Below, one piece after another: positions 7,955-16,872 of a stretch of 64,000 bases of DNA (its first letter is position 1; each line of letters opens with the position of its first letter). The position numbers and the translations under genes are program-made. The stretch is taken from assembly GCA_966674685.1 (NCBI GenBank), contig CBKWJC010000004.1, positions 1 through 64,000 of the forward strand, in the 5' to 3' direction. The stretch comes from Thainema sp966674685. Lineage in GTDB: Bacteria; Cyanobacteriota; Cyanobacteriia; Phormidesmidales; Phormidesmidaceae. Below the pieces are notes generated by a model. That model did not search any database, was not told the origin of the DNA, and saw only the letters and a list, made by a program, of their open reading frames with translations.

Positions 7955-9880
7955 TTAAATAGGGGCTTCCTGTTTTGCGGCTGCTTTTTGGCGCGATCGC
8001 AGTTCCAGATACACAATCAGCGCATTGACATCAGCAGGATTAACGCCACCAATGCGGGATGCCTGACCAAGGGTGAGCGGCTGCACCTGAGTTAGCTTCT
8101 CGCGGGCTTCTTTGGAGAGGGTCTCAATCTGGTGATAGTCCAAATCGGACGGCAGCTTGCGATTGGCCTGTTTCAAGACTTGATCAATCTGGTTTTGCTG
8201 GCGCTGAATGTAGCCAGAGTACTTAATATCAATTTCTGCCCCTTCTTTCTCCTCGCGCTCCAGCGCGGGCTGTCCTAAGCCGTAGTGCTCTAAATTGGCA
8301 TAGTGGAATCCAGGCCGACGCAGCAAATCCGCTAGCGTGATTGAGCCTTTAATCCGCTGCTGGGTATCCTGCATGATCGTCTGGCCGACCTCGTCATGCT
8401 CCTTAACGCGAGTTTCGTAAAGACGCTCTTTCTCTGCCGCAATATGCTCTTGCTTTTGCTGATAGAGCTGCCAGCGGCGGTCGTCAATCAGACCAATCTC
8501 GCGACCCAGAGGCGTCAACCGCTGATCGGCATTGTCTGATCGCAGCAGCAGCCGATACTCCGAACGCGAGGTCAACATCCGATACGGCTCCCGCAGATCT
8601 TTAGTGCAGAGATCGTCAATCAGCGTGCCGATATAGCTGCCTTCGCGGGGCAGAATTACTTCATCTTGACCGCGTACAAACCGCGCGGCATTGATGCCTG
8701 CGACAATGCCCTGTGCCGCTGCTTCTTCGTAACCCGTAGTGCCGTTGATTTGTCCCGCACAGTATAGACCCTCAATCTTCTTCGTCATCAAGGTCGGGAA
8801 GCACTGCGTAGCGGGCAGATAGTCATACTCCACGGCATAAGCGGGTCGCAGCATGGCGCAATGTTCCAATCCAGGTAGCGATCGCAGCATGGCAAGCTGG
8901 AGCATTTCCGGTAGACCTGTGGAAAACCCTTGGATATACAGCTCTGGACTATCACGGCCTTCCGGCTCAATAAAAATTTGATGGCTGTCTTTGTCAGCAA
9001 ATCGAACAATCTTATCCTCAATGCTCGGACAGTAGCGCGGCCCTTTAGCATCGACCCAGCCGCCATAGACAGGTGACAGGTGGAGGTTATCCCGGATGAT
9101 CTGATGGGTTTCTGCCGTCGTCCGTGTCAAGTAACAGGGCATTTGCTGCCGCTCGATCCAGACGGCTGGATCAAAGCTAAACCAGCGGACATCCTGATCG
9201 CCCGGTTGCGCCTCCATCTTGGAATAATCAACCGAGCGCCGATCCACCCGAGCAGGCGTTCCGGTTTTTAACCGCCCGGTTTCAAAGCCCAGTTGATTCA
9301 AAGTCTCCGTCAGCCCAACAGCGGCAAATTCTCCGGCTCGTCCGGCAGGCATCGACTTGTTGCCAATCCAGATGCAGCCGCCCAGAAACGTTCCGGTCGT
9401 CAAGATCACGGCTTTGCACTTGAACGCCACGCCGAAATAGGTCTGTACACCAACGACTTCATCGTTATCGCCCATGACCAGATCCGTTGCCATCCCTTCA
9501 CGAATCACCAGGTTGTCCTGATTCTCGACGATGGTCTTCATGATGGCGGCATACTCACGCTTATCCGTTTGCGCCCGCAGTGCCCAGACCGCTGGCCCAC
9601 GGGAGCTATTGAGAATTCGCTTTTGCAGATAGGCGCGATCGGCCATTTTGCCAATTTCGCCGCCCAGCGCATCAACTTCATGGGTCAGTTGCGATTTAGC
9701 AGGCCCGCCGACGGCAGGATTGCAGGGCTGCCAAGCAATTTTGTCCAGGTTGAGCGTCAGCAGCAGCGTCCGACAGCCCAACCGCGCTGTGGCTAAGGCC
9801 GCTTCACAGCCTGAATGTCCGGCTCCGACGACAACGACATCAAATTCATCTAAAAACTCTACGTTTGCGAGCCTGACCAT
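7955..9880 (-). CDS. mnmG: tRNA uridine-5-carboxymethylaminomethyl modification enzyme MnmG (GidA)
   Basis: About 641 residues. With MnmE it installs the carboxymethylaminomethyl group at C5 of U34 in tRNAs reading split codon boxes, using FAD and methylene-THF (cytosol). Visible are the FAD-binding VVVGAGHSGCEAA near residues 16-28, NLDKIAWQPCNPAVGGPAKSQL with the family cysteine, GTFLGGCIWIG, the CAGQINGTTGYEEAAAQGI block and a helical C-terminus. A GTG in frame at 9901 would add seven residues. The ATG at 9880 with GGG-rich upstream sequence is preferred. Divergent from serS. Confidence 0.96.
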   Translation of the reverse strand: MVRLANVEFLDEFDVVVVGAGHSGCEAALATARLGCRTLLLTLNLDKIAWQPCNPAVGGPAKSQLTHEVDALGGEIGKMADRAYLQKRILNSSRGPAVWALRAQTDKREYAAIMKTIVENQDNLVIREGMATDLVMGDNDEVVGVQTYFGVAFKCKAVILTTGTFLGGCIWIGNKSMPAGRAGEFAAVGLTETLNQLGFETGRLKTGTPARVDRRSVDYSKMEAQPGDQDVRWFSFDPAVWIERQQMPCYLTRTTAETHQIIRDNLHLSPVYGGWVDAKGPRYCPSIEDKIVRFADKDSHQIFIEPEGRDSPELYIQGFSTGLPEMLQLAMLRSLPGLEHCAMLRPAYAVEYDYLPATQCFPTLMTKKIEGLYCAGQINGTTGYEEAAAQGIVAGINAARFVRGQDEVILPREGSYIGTLIDDLCTKDLREPYRMLTSRSEYRLLLRSDNADQRLTPLGREIGLIDDRRWQLYQQKQEHIAAEKERLYETRVKEHDEVGQTIMQDTQQRIKGSITLADLLRRPGFHYANLEHYGLGQPALEREEKEGAEIDIKYSGYIQRQQNQIDQVLKQANRKLPSDLDYHQIETLSKEAREKLTQVQPLTLGQASRIGGVNPADVNALIVYLELRSRQKAAAKQEAPI

Positions 9881-10181
9881 ACCCCAACCCTTGAAGGACA
9901 CAGTCTCAATTTTAGCGGTTGCGATCGCGGCTTGCGTAGCTGATGCACTCTAAATACTGTGTTTTGGGAGCATTGTGACATGGCCATCATGACTGGGCTT
10001 GATGGTACGGTGTTACGCAGCACATCTTCTATAGTCCGTTTTCCGCAGTGGGCTGTGTCTGCTTTTTGGAATATGAATCTGAACATCTAAACGTTGGTTT
10101 ATGGTAGTAAACAGTAGGCGTAAATTGATTATCAATAATCGTCAACCGACGATTCACACTTGACAAACTAGGGAACCAACG

Positions 10182-11462
10182 GTGATTGATCTCAAACTGA
10201 TTCGTCAACAACCAGAAGAGGTGCAGCGACGGCTGAAGCTGCGGGGTGACTATGACGTGCAGCCCATTTTAAACCTCGACCAGCGGCAGCGTGACTTGGA
10301 GACAACGCGATCGCAACTTCAGGCTCGCAGTAACGAGATTGGTAAAACCGTCGGTCAAAAAATCAAGTCTGGTAGCGACCCCCAATCGGCTGAAATCATG
10401 GATTTGCGGAAAGAGGGTAATCAGGTTAAGCAGCAGTTGGGTGAACTGGAACCGCAAGAGCGGGAAATTCGGGCTGAGCTGGAAGCTCTGCTGCTGCTGA
10501 TTCCTAACCTGCCAAGCGAGTCTACGCCGGAGGGCGTTAGCGAAGAAGAAAATGTCGAGGTGCGCCGCTGGGGCGATGAGTACCTACCAGCAGATTCGGA
10601 CTCGCTGCTGCCCCACTGGGAAATTGGCGAAAAGCTGGGTTTATTTAACTTTGAGCGGGCAACCAAGGTGGCGCAAAGCCGCTTCGTGGCCCTGATGGGT
10701 GCGGGTGCTGCGCTGGAGCGAGCGCTGATTCAGTTCATGCTCGATCAGCAGATTGCAGCGGGCTATCTGGAAGTGATTCCACCGTTTTTGATTAACACGG
10801 ATACGCTAACCGGAACGGGGCAACTGCCCAAGTTTGCCGACGAAAGCTTTAAGTGCAGCCAAGATGATTTGTGGTTAACGCCGACAGCGGAAGTGCCGTT
10901 AACCAATCTTTATCGGGATGAAGTCCTGGCAGCAACTGATCTACCGATTAATCACTGTGCATTTACGCCCTGTTTCCGGCGGGAGGCGGGCAGCTATGGT
11001 CGCGATACGCGGGGTCTAATTCGACTGCACCAGTTTAATAAAGTGGAATTGGTAAAAATCGTCCACCCCGACCAGTCGGAAGCCGAGCATCAAAAGCTGG
11101 TGCAAAATGCCGAAGCAATTCTGCAAGCGCTGAAGCTGCCCTATCGCGTGATTGAGCTGTGTACGGGTGATTTGGGCTTTTCCGCCGCCAAATGCTACGA
11201 CTTAGAGGTCTGGCTACCGTCGTCCGGCACCTATCGCGAAATTTCCAGTTGCTCCAACTGCTGGGATTTCCAGGCTCGCCGCGCCAATATTCGCTTTAAG
11301 GAAGCAGGACAGAAAGGCACTCAGTTTGTGCATACGCTCAATGGGTCTGGTCTTGCCGTTGGCCGCACAATGGCAGCGGTATTGGAAAATTATCAGCAGC
11401 CCGACGGTTCAGTGAAGATTCCGGACGTGCTTCAGCCCTACTTGGGACGAGAGATTTTGTAG
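10182..11462 (+). CDS. serS: seryl-tRNA synthetase
   Basis: 426 residues with a GTG start (IDLKLIRQQPEEVQRRL, the standard SerRS beginning). An N-terminal coiled-coil tRNA-binding arm spans about residues 30-100. The class II catalytic core has motif 2 FRREAGSYGRDTRGLIRLHQF (about 266-286) and motif 3 GSGLAVGRTMAAVLENYQ (about 388-405). The TAEVPLTNLY serine-binding region is near 231. It charges tRNA-Ser in the cytosol. Divergent from mnmG and followed by two tandem hairpins. Confidence 0.97.
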   Translation: MIDLKLIRQQPEEVQRRLKLRGDYDVQPILNLDQRQRDLETTRSQLQARSNEIGKTVGQKIKSGSDPQSAEIMDLRKEGNQVKQQLGELEPQEREIRAELEALLLLIPNLPSESTPEGVSEEENVEVRRWGDEYLPADSDSLLPHWEIGEKLGLFNFERATKVAQSRFVALMGAGAALERALIQFMLDQQIAAGYLEVIPPFLINTDTLTGTGQLPKFADESFKCSQDDLWLTPTAEVPLTNLYRDEVLAATDLPINHCAFTPCFRREAGSYGRDTRGLIRLHQFNKVELVKIVHPDQSEAEHQKLVQNAEAILQALKLPYRVIELCTGDLGFSAAKCYDLEVWLPSSGTYREISSCSNCWDFQARRANIRFKEAGQKGTQFVHTLNGSGLAVGRTMAAVLENYQQPDGSVKIPDVLQPYLGREIL

Positions 11463-11478
11463 AGTTCTTAACAGAAAC

Positions 11479-11517
11479 TGTTTAATAACGGCAGGTGTAG
11501 CCTGTCGTTATTAAACA
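11479..11517 (+). terminator. first serS hairpin (17 bp, one G-U)
   Basis: The arms 11479-11495 and 11501-11517 pair with a single G-U wobble. The loop is TGTAG. Confidence 0.7.
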
Positions 11518-11535
11518 ATTGGGTAATTCTCAAAG

Positions 11536-11588
11536 GGCAAGGATCTTTTGGGGTGTGGGCGTTGCCCACACCCCAAAAGATCCTTGCC
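11536..11588 (+). terminator. second serS hairpin, 25-bp perfect stem
   Basis: The arms 11536-11560 and 11564-11588 pair perfectly around a 3-nt loop (GTT), the longest perfect stem in the window. It includes symmetrical CTTTTGGGG / CCCCAAAAG tracts rather than a terminal T-run. Confidence 0.7.
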
Positions 11589-11682
11589 TGAATACCCCTA
11601 CCAACAATTGTTGGGTTCTGTGAGTAGGTTGGGGATGAGCTAGTATATGGAGAATTTTCACTCCTGAAGCTCATTTCCGCTC

Positions 11683-12498
11683 ATGCCGACTGCCTCTTTA
11701 TTGAAAGACCTACCCCCAGAATTTGCGGTACTCCGGCCTTTTCTGGAAGCCGCTTCTGAGCCTTATATCCGCATAATTGCTTCTGATCGTCTCCCCGGTA
11801 TTCGCCATCCTCAAGACGATCCGCTGCCTCGCCGACAGAGCAAAGTGGGAGGGATACCGTATTTCCCTACCGATCTTGAATATCCTAGGGATGAGAATGG
11901 CGAAGCACTTGCTTTATTGGTGCAAATTAACTGTGCTGATGTGCCTCGCATTCCTGATTTTGAGTTTCCCAAGCAGGGTATTCTCCAGTTTTACACCCAT
12001 CCCGTTGAGCCAGCGCTTTCGCCTGAAGAAGACAAACATTGTGTGCTGTATTTTCCAGAAACCGATCTGGCAGAGGATGCGTTGCGACAAGACTTTAGCT
12101 TTCTAGAGGTTAGCTGGGAAGGTGATTCGATTTATAGCTTAGCTTTTGCCGTGGACGATGACCCGTTTTGGCAGCACCAGCATGTTGCAAATCAAGTTGA
12201 CGAGGGTTTGCTAGATCGATTTAGTGACTGGATATGGGACTATAGCTATGCTCAACAGGGGAATAGAGATTCGGTCAGCAAATTGGCAGGACGTCCCTTT
12301 TTGCATTCCGATATGGATGACTGGGCTTTGGATTATATTGCGGAACAGGCAGAAGAGAGGGGTTGGGAAAGACCCCGGTTGTTAATGGAACTGATCCACC
12401 CTGATGATTCTGACACGTCGTTTTACTACTTCATCAGCGATGCTGACCTCAAGGCGTGCAACTTTAAAAATATTTCGATGACATGCGTGATTGATTAG
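11683..12498 (+). CDS. YwqG / DUF1963 family protein
   Basis: 271 residues, cytosolic, no signal peptide. Matches the YwqG (DUF1963) family through SKVGGIPYFPTDLEYPRDENG (about 49-69), LALLVQINCADVPRIPDFEFPKQGILQFY (about 71-99) and the C-terminal IHPDDSDTSFYYFISDADLKACNF. Members occur widely in bacteria as SMI1-like or stand-alone proteins. The molecular function is not established. Stand-alone here, between serS and a GNAT gene, and followed by a strong hairpin. Confidence 0.85.
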   Translation: MPTASLLKDLPPEFAVLRPFLEAASEPYIRIIASDRLPGIRHPQDDPLPRRQSKVGGIPYFPTDLEYPRDENGEALALLVQINCADVPRIPDFEFPKQGILQFYTHPVEPALSPEEDKHCVLYFPETDLAEDALRQDFSFLEVSWEGDSIYSLAFAVDDDPFWQHQHVANQVDEGLLDRFSDWIWDYSYAQQGNRDSVSKLAGRPFLHSDMDDWALDYIAEQAEERGWERPRLLMELIHPDDSDTSFYYFISDADLKACNFKNISMTCVID

Positions 12499-12580
12499 AG
12501 GAAGGAGGCTGGTATCCCGTGAGCAGCGTCTTTTGACAGGTGAGATGTTGATATAGCCTTTCCTAAGCTACTGAGGTACA

Positions 12581-12627
12581 AGTTATTTTTTGGAAGCCGC
12601 GCTCCGCGCGGCTTCCAAAAAATAACT
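12581..12627 (+). terminator. 21-bp perfect hairpin after the YwqG gene (T6/CTCCG class)
   Basis: The arms 12581-12601 and 12607-12627 pair perfectly around the loop CTCCG. The outer stem is GTTATTTTTTGG / CCAAAAAATAAC. It shares this design with the hairpins at 22134 and 24780. Confidence 0.75.
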
Positions 12628-12766
12628 CCCCCTTTATTAGCACAAGAAGTGCTATATCAGTGCTATCGATTTACAGGTGGATGTAGTATTGATAATACAA
12701 TTTGCGGAATCTTCTAAAAATGCGCTGTAGATTCAGTCATACCTTCAAATTTCGAGGGCAAGACTC

Positions 12767-13753
12767 ATGCGTACTACAGCGGTGCAATGTAGCCTCACTG
12801 AACGCACCTACCGAGATGAAACTGATTTAACTGCGATCGCAGATCTCACTAACCTTTGCTACAAAGCCGATCAAATCGATTCTTATCTAGCCGTTAGCGA
12901 ACTGCTGGAAGATTTTAATGCACCCAATTTTGATGTCAACCGTGATTTGCGGCTATGGGAGGACGAGCAAGGCTACCTATTAGCCACTGCGAGTCTTTGG
13001 CATCCTGAGCCAGGTGATGAGCTTTCCTGCGGTTTAGGCTTTTCTATCCATCCCGAAATTCGAGGCAGTGGGATTGAAGCGCAAATTGTGCAGTGGGCTG
13101 AGGCTCGGGTTCAAGAGATTGGTCAGGAATTTAAGGGAGTCGTCAAGCTGAACTCGGCAGCGCGATCGCATCTGCATGACCGCTTTGCCCTGCTAGAGCA
13201 GTACGGGTTTAGCTGGTGTCGCACGTTCAAGCGCCTATCGCGATCGCTAGTAGAGCCGATTCCAACGGTGCCCTTACCAGACGGTTTTACGATTCGCGCC
13301 GTGAATCCAGCCCAGGATGGAGCCGCTTGGGTGGAGATGTTCAATCAGACCTTTGTGGATCACTGGAATCACCACCCGATGACCGTTGAGCGGTTTGACT
13401 ATCACGTCGCTCAATCCACCTACAATCCTGAGTTAGATCTAGTTGCGATCGCGTCCGATGGCTCGATGGCCGCGTTCTGTTCCAACCTGATTTTCCCCGA
13501 AGAAAACGCTCAGCTAGGCCGCCAGGAAGGCTGGGTTGGGTTGCTCGGCACTCGGCGTGGTTATCGGCGGCTGGGTCTGGGTCGAGCCATGCTGCTGGAG
13601 GGACTGCGGCGACTCCAGGCAGCAGGTATGGATACGGCGCTCATTGGTGTCGATAGCCAAAATCCAAATCAGGCATATCGGCTCTATGAAGAGGTTGGTT
13701 TTCAGCTTCTATTCGAGTCAATGGTTTATGCCAAGGTGATTCGGGAAGGGTAA
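12767..13753 (+). CDS. protein with two GNAT acetyltransferase domains
   Basis: 328 residues. The C-terminal domain (about 165-328) is a clear GNAT fold with the acetyl-CoA loop LGTRRGYRRLGLGRAMLLEG (about 259-278) and the late motif NPNQAYRLYEEVGF. The N-terminal half (about 10-150) is a weaker GNAT copy with GLGFSIHPEIRGSGIEAQIV at the cofactor-loop position, lacking the usual Q/RxxGxG and probably catalytically degenerate. Tandem GNAT proteins often include mycothiol-synthase-like enzymes, but the substrate cannot be told here. Convergent with ribD. Confidence 0.85.
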   Translation: MRTTAVQCSLTERTYRDETDLTAIADLTNLCYKADQIDSYLAVSELLEDFNAPNFDVNRDLRLWEDEQGYLLATASLWHPEPGDELSCGLGFSIHPEIRGSGIEAQIVQWAEARVQEIGQEFKGVVKLNSAARSHLHDRFALLEQYGFSWCRTFKRLSRSLVEPIPTVPLPDGFTIRAVNPAQDGAAWVEMFNQTFVDHWNHHPMTVERFDYHVAQSTYNPELDLVAIASDGSMAAFCSNLIFPEENAQLGRQEGWVGLLGTRRGYRRLGLGRAMLLEGLRRLQAAGMDTALIGVDSQNPNQAYRLYEEVGFQLLFESMVYAKVIREG

Positions 13754-13780
13754 TGGAACCGATAAACGTACCCATAAACG

Positions 13781-13813
13781 TAGAGAGGAGGCGGCAGCGC
13801 TGTCTCCTCTCTA
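13781..13813. terminator. hairpin between the GNAT gene and ribD, overlapping the ribD stop
   Basis: TAGAGAGGAG (13781-13790) pairs with CTCCTCTCTA (13804-13813). The right arm contains the ribD stop codon. Confidence 0.55.
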
Positions 13814-14956
13814 TGCTGGTTGATCGCTTGAATCTACTAAATAACCTTCAATGAGGTAATCATCACCAACACTGCGGCAGGTGAGCTGACTAAGCTGCAA
13901 CGCATCGGTCATTTTCTGTAATCCCATTTCACCGACGGGTGAAGGAGCCTGCTGTCCACCAATGAGTTTAGGCGCAATAAACGCCCAAATTTTTTGTACG
14001 CTGCCGGAGCGAATCGCTTCCGCCGCGAGGACTCCGCCACATTCCCAGAGGACGCTGTTTAAGCCGCGCTGACAGAGAGTAGCCATTAGATCGTCCGGTG
14101 TGAGCCGCTCAAACTCCAGCACTTCGACACCGCGATCGCACAATTTAGCTTTTAGCTCTGGATTGGCTCCCGTTTCCGTGGCCACCAGCGTGGGCACAGT
14201 GTCCACATCCCAAAGCTTGGCGTCCAACGGCAAATCTAGACGGCGACTCATGACCACGCGCAGTGGATTGCGATCGCAAACGCCGTGACTGGTTAGCAGC
14301 GGATTGTCCTTGCGTACCGTGTTGCCACCGACGATGACTGCATCGCAGATCGAGCGCAGCCGATGGACTTCCTGGCGAGCTGCTGGCCCCGTCACCCAAG
14401 CGCTGTGGCCTGTACTAGCGGCGATTTTGCCGTCTAGGGTCATGGCATATTTCAAAATGCCAAAGGGTCGCTGATAACGGACGCGGTGGATAAACGCTTC
14501 ATTCAGTTTCTGACAGTCAGCTTCTTCTACACCGACGAGGACTTCGATGCCAGCTTCCCGTAATCGTTTAATGCCGCCACCTGCTACGCGCGGATCGGGG
14601 TCAACCATGCCGACAACGACTTTTTTAATTCCCGCTGCAATCAGCGCTTCACTACAGGGCGGAGTGCGGCCATAGTGATTGCAAGGTTCCAAACTGACGT
14701 AAGCTGTTGCGCCTTGGGCACGATCGCCTGCTGCCCGCAGGGCAAAAACCTCGGCATGGCGCTGTCCGGCCTGGGGATGGAACCCTTCGCCGACAATTTC
14801 GGGTTCTCCAGTTTGGTTTTCCTGAACAATGACGCAGCCGACCATTGGGTTGGGCGAGGTCTGGCCTGCTGCCTGTCGCGCCAAGCTGATACAGCGCTGC
14901 ATCAATGTGCGATCGCGCTCTGTCCCCCCCGCTTTAACTGAATTCGTTTCAGACAT
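13811..14956 (-). CDS. ribD: bifunctional riboflavin biosynthesis protein RibD (deaminase/reductase)
   Basis: 381 residues, typical length. The N-terminal deaminase domain (about 15-135) has the zinc signature HAEVFALRAAG and the second ligand block SLEPCNHYGRTPPC. The C-terminal reductase domain (about 160-370) has FGILKYAMTLDGKIA and IVGGNTVRKDNPLLT. It performs two successive steps of riboflavin synthesis after GTP cyclohydrolase II. Cytosolic. Stand-alone here; a Uma2-family gene lies upstream on the same strand after 43 bp. Confidence 0.96.
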   Translation of the reverse strand: MSETNSVKAGGTERDRTLMQRCISLARQAAGQTSPNPMVGCVIVQENQTGEPEIVGEGFHPQAGQRHAEVFALRAAGDRAQGATAYVSLEPCNHYGRTPPCSEALIAAGIKKVVVGMVDPDPRVAGGGIKRLREAGIEVLVGVEEADCQKLNEAFIHRVRYQRPFGILKYAMTLDGKIAASTGHSAWVTGPAARQEVHRLRSICDAVIVGGNTVRKDNPLLTSHGVCDRNPLRVVMSRRLDLPLDAKLWDVDTVPTLVATETGANPELKAKLCDRGVEVLEFERLTPDDLMATLCQRGLNSVLWECGGVLAAEAIRSGSVQKIWAFIAPKLIGGQQAPSPVGEMGLQKMTDALQLSQLTCRSVGDDYLIEGYLVDSSDQPA

Positions 14957-14999
14957 GCTTAGTACTTCGTAAGGTGGACACTGTCCACCATCATCACCC

Positions 15000-15539
15000 C
15001 TAAAACACCAGCGGCCACAGTTCAGACACTCGCACCGTCCAACCGGGTAACAGTTCTGGCACCGTTAACAAATCGCCGTCTTTGAGAATGTCTGACGTAT
15101 CGCTACCGGGACGATAAACTTCCACCGTGCGGGTTTCGGGATTGACAACCATCCCAACTTGAGTGCCCAAATCCAGAAAGCTCTGCACCTTCTGCCGCAG
15201 TTGATTCAAATTATCCGTCGGTGACTTTACTTCGACCATTAAATCAGGCGCAAGCTCAGCAAAACTGCGGGGACTCTGCCGCAGTCGCTCGGCCTTAACG
15301 AAGGAGACATCCGGCGCACGAGTATCAGTATTCGGCAGAATAAAGCCAGCGCTAGAACCTGTGATTCGACCTAATCGACGGGGCCGTACCCAGTTGGCTA
15401 ACTGTCGGGCTAGCTCAATGGAAACCTCATCTGCTTCGTATCCAGAAGGACTCATAACTGTTACCTGACCGTCGATTAGCTCCATGCGGTATTCGGGATG
15501 CTCAGATTGGAGCTGCTGCAAATCCTCTACGGTTAGCAT
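15000..15539 (-). CDS. Uma2 family protein (DUF820, putative nuclease fold)
   Basis: 179 residues. Matches the Uma2/DUF820 family, a restriction-endonuclease-like fold greatly expanded in cyanobacteria. Signatures are YRMELIDGQVTVMSPSG near 17-33, FILPNTDTRAPDVSFV near 66-81 and LAPDLMVEVKSPTDN near 94-108, holding the acidic and Lys residues (D...ExK) of the nuclease core. Natural function is unknown; an association with mobile elements is often proposed. No transposase is seen nearby. Confidence 0.9.
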   Translation of the reverse strand: MLTVEDLQQLQSEHPEYRMELIDGQVTVMSPSGYEADEVSIELARQLANWVRPRRLGRITGSSAGFILPNTDTRAPDVSFVKAERLRQSPRSFAELAPDLMVEVKSPTDNLNQLRQKVQSFLDLGTQVGMVVNPETRTVEVYRPGSDTSDILKDGDLLTVPELLPGWTVRVSELWPLVF

Positions 15540-15699
15540 CGCGGTTGCCCTCCCAGGTTTGGATTATGAAGCCTCATGGTCACTAATCACCAGTCGTTTT
15601 ATTACTCTAGCAACTCGGTGCAGGTTATTCTGCTCATCCGAAAGCAGCGTGAAATTGTGGGACAGCGAGAGTTGCCATTGATGGAATCTGAGTAGCGGC

Positions 15700-16422
15700 T
15701 TATGAAGAAACGGTTGCAACCTGTCCAATATCTTCTGGATGCAGATCGGCATGAACTACTTGACCGTCGCGGAACCAGACAATGCGCTGGGTGAGGCGCG
15801 CGACTTCTGGTTCGTGGGTCACCATCACCACCGTCATGCCGCTGTGGTTGAGTTCGGCAAAGATATCCATCACTTCCTGTGTGGTTTGGGTATCCAATGC
15901 GCCCGTTGGTTCATCGGCCAGTAAAAGAACGGGGCGATTGACAATGGCACGTGCGATCGCAACTCGCTGTTGCTGTCCACCGGAAAGCTGGCTCGGTTTG
16001 TTGTCGAGGCGGTTACCGAGACCAACTCGGGTCAGGGCTTCGGCGGCGCGTTCTTGCCGCTCAGAGCGAGGCACTCCCGCATAGACCATTGGCAGCATCA
16101 CATTTTCGATGGCCGTGAGCTGGGGCAGCAGGTGGAACTGCTGGAAGACGAAGCCAATCTTTTGATTACGGATATGCGCTAGTTCCTGGTCATCCAACTG
16201 CGCCACGTCAACGCCGTCCAGGAAATAGCGTCCGGAACTGGGCCGATCGAGACAGCCGATCACGTTCATGGCCGTGGACTTACCGGAACCGGATGGCCCC
16301 ATGATTGAACAGTATTCGCCCGCTGAAACCACTAAGTTGACGTGGAACAGGGCGCGCACTTCAGTGTTGCCAGAGCCGTAGATCTTTGAGATATCTTCGA
16401 GGGAGATGATGGTTTGAGGCAT
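15700..16422 (-). CDS. ABC transporter ATP-binding protein, MacB/LolD type
   Basis: 240 residues. Walker A GPSGSGKST (about 42-50), Q-loop FQQFHLLPQL, signature LSGGQQQRVAIARAI (about 144-158), Walker B LLLADEPTGALD and H-loop VTHEP. The GALD and LLPQLTAIENV features are typical of the LolD/MacB (macrolide/lipoprotein exporter) branch. It is the ATPase partner of the permease at 16873-18093 and the adaptor at 18204-19580. The three minus-strand genes form an adaptor-permease-ATPase set. A plus-strand small gene (16429-16755) and a MITE-like repeat lie between permease and ATPase, so co-transcription is uncertain. Confidence 0.93.
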   Translation of the reverse strand: MPQTIISLEDISKIYGSGNTEVRALFHVNLVVSAGEYCSIMGPSGSGKSTAMNVIGCLDRPSSGRYFLDGVDVAQLDDQELAHIRNQKIGFVFQQFHLLPQLTAIENVMLPMVYAGVPRSERQERAAEALTRVGLGNRLDNKPSQLSGGQQQRVAIARAIVNRPVLLLADEPTGALDTQTTQEVMDIFAELNHSGMTVVMVTHEPEVARLTQRIVWFRDGQVVHADLHPEDIGQVATVSS

Positions 16423-16428
16423 GGGAAC

Positions 16429-16755
16429 GTGAAACGCTACATTTTGCAGATGGTGTTGCTGTTGGCAACGATTATTCCAGGTACGGTCGGTGTGGTTATC
16501 TTTGGCTACTATGCCCTGGTGGATTGGGATGCGCTGCAGGCGGCTTATGTAAACTTCAGCGCTGCGGTGCAGAGTTCCTCAACGTTTGAGACGATTTTTG
16601 CGGCGGAAGCTCAGCAAAATATCCATCGCGTTAATCTATTTGCCGATGGGGTGTGGACGCTGCTGAGTGCCATTCTAGCCGCCATTGGCTGGCTGGGGCT
16701 TTACCTGGGTAGTTTGGTTGCGGTGCGAAAACGAGATCGCAAATCAATTCATTAA
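16429..16755 (+). CDS. small two-helix membrane protein wedged in the ABC exporter locus
   Basis: About 108 residues from the GTG at 16429, which follows TTGAGG at 16414. A longer TTG-started version would overlap the divergent ABC ATPase start. It begins KRYILQM, with membrane helix 1 about residues 6-27 (LLLATIIPGTVGVVIFGYYAL) and helix 2 about 75-100 (LLSAILAAIGWLGLYLGSLV), then a basic tail RKRDRK. No family is recognised. The start is only a few bases from the ATPase start on the other strand, so the two share a tiny divergent promoter region. A role linked to the exporter is possible but unsupported. Confidence 0.6.
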   Translation: MKRYILQMVLLLATIIPGTVGVVIFGYYALVDWDALQAAYVNFSAAVQSSSTFETIFAAEAQQNIHRVNLFADGVWTLLSAILAAIGWLGLYLGSLVAVRKRDRKSIH

Positions 16756-16774
16756 TCGAATAGGAACAGGATCT

Positions 16775-16841
16775 GTAGGGGCGGGTTTAGCCGTCAAGTG
16801 ATGGGTCTTAATCGAAATGGATCAACAAAACCCGCCCCTAC
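16775..16841. repeat. 67-bp MITE-like element with 14-bp terminal inverted repeats
   Basis: GTAGGGGCGGGTTT (16775-16788) pairs with 16828-16841 around 39 nt. Two further full-length relatives lie at 58712-58777 and 59310-59379, and a solo end at 57157-57171. No transposase is present, so any movement would be in trans. It may also act as a terminator between the convergent flanking genes. Confidence 0.75.
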
Positions 16842-16872
16842 GGGATGTAAATCACGGAATATCGACCAACAA

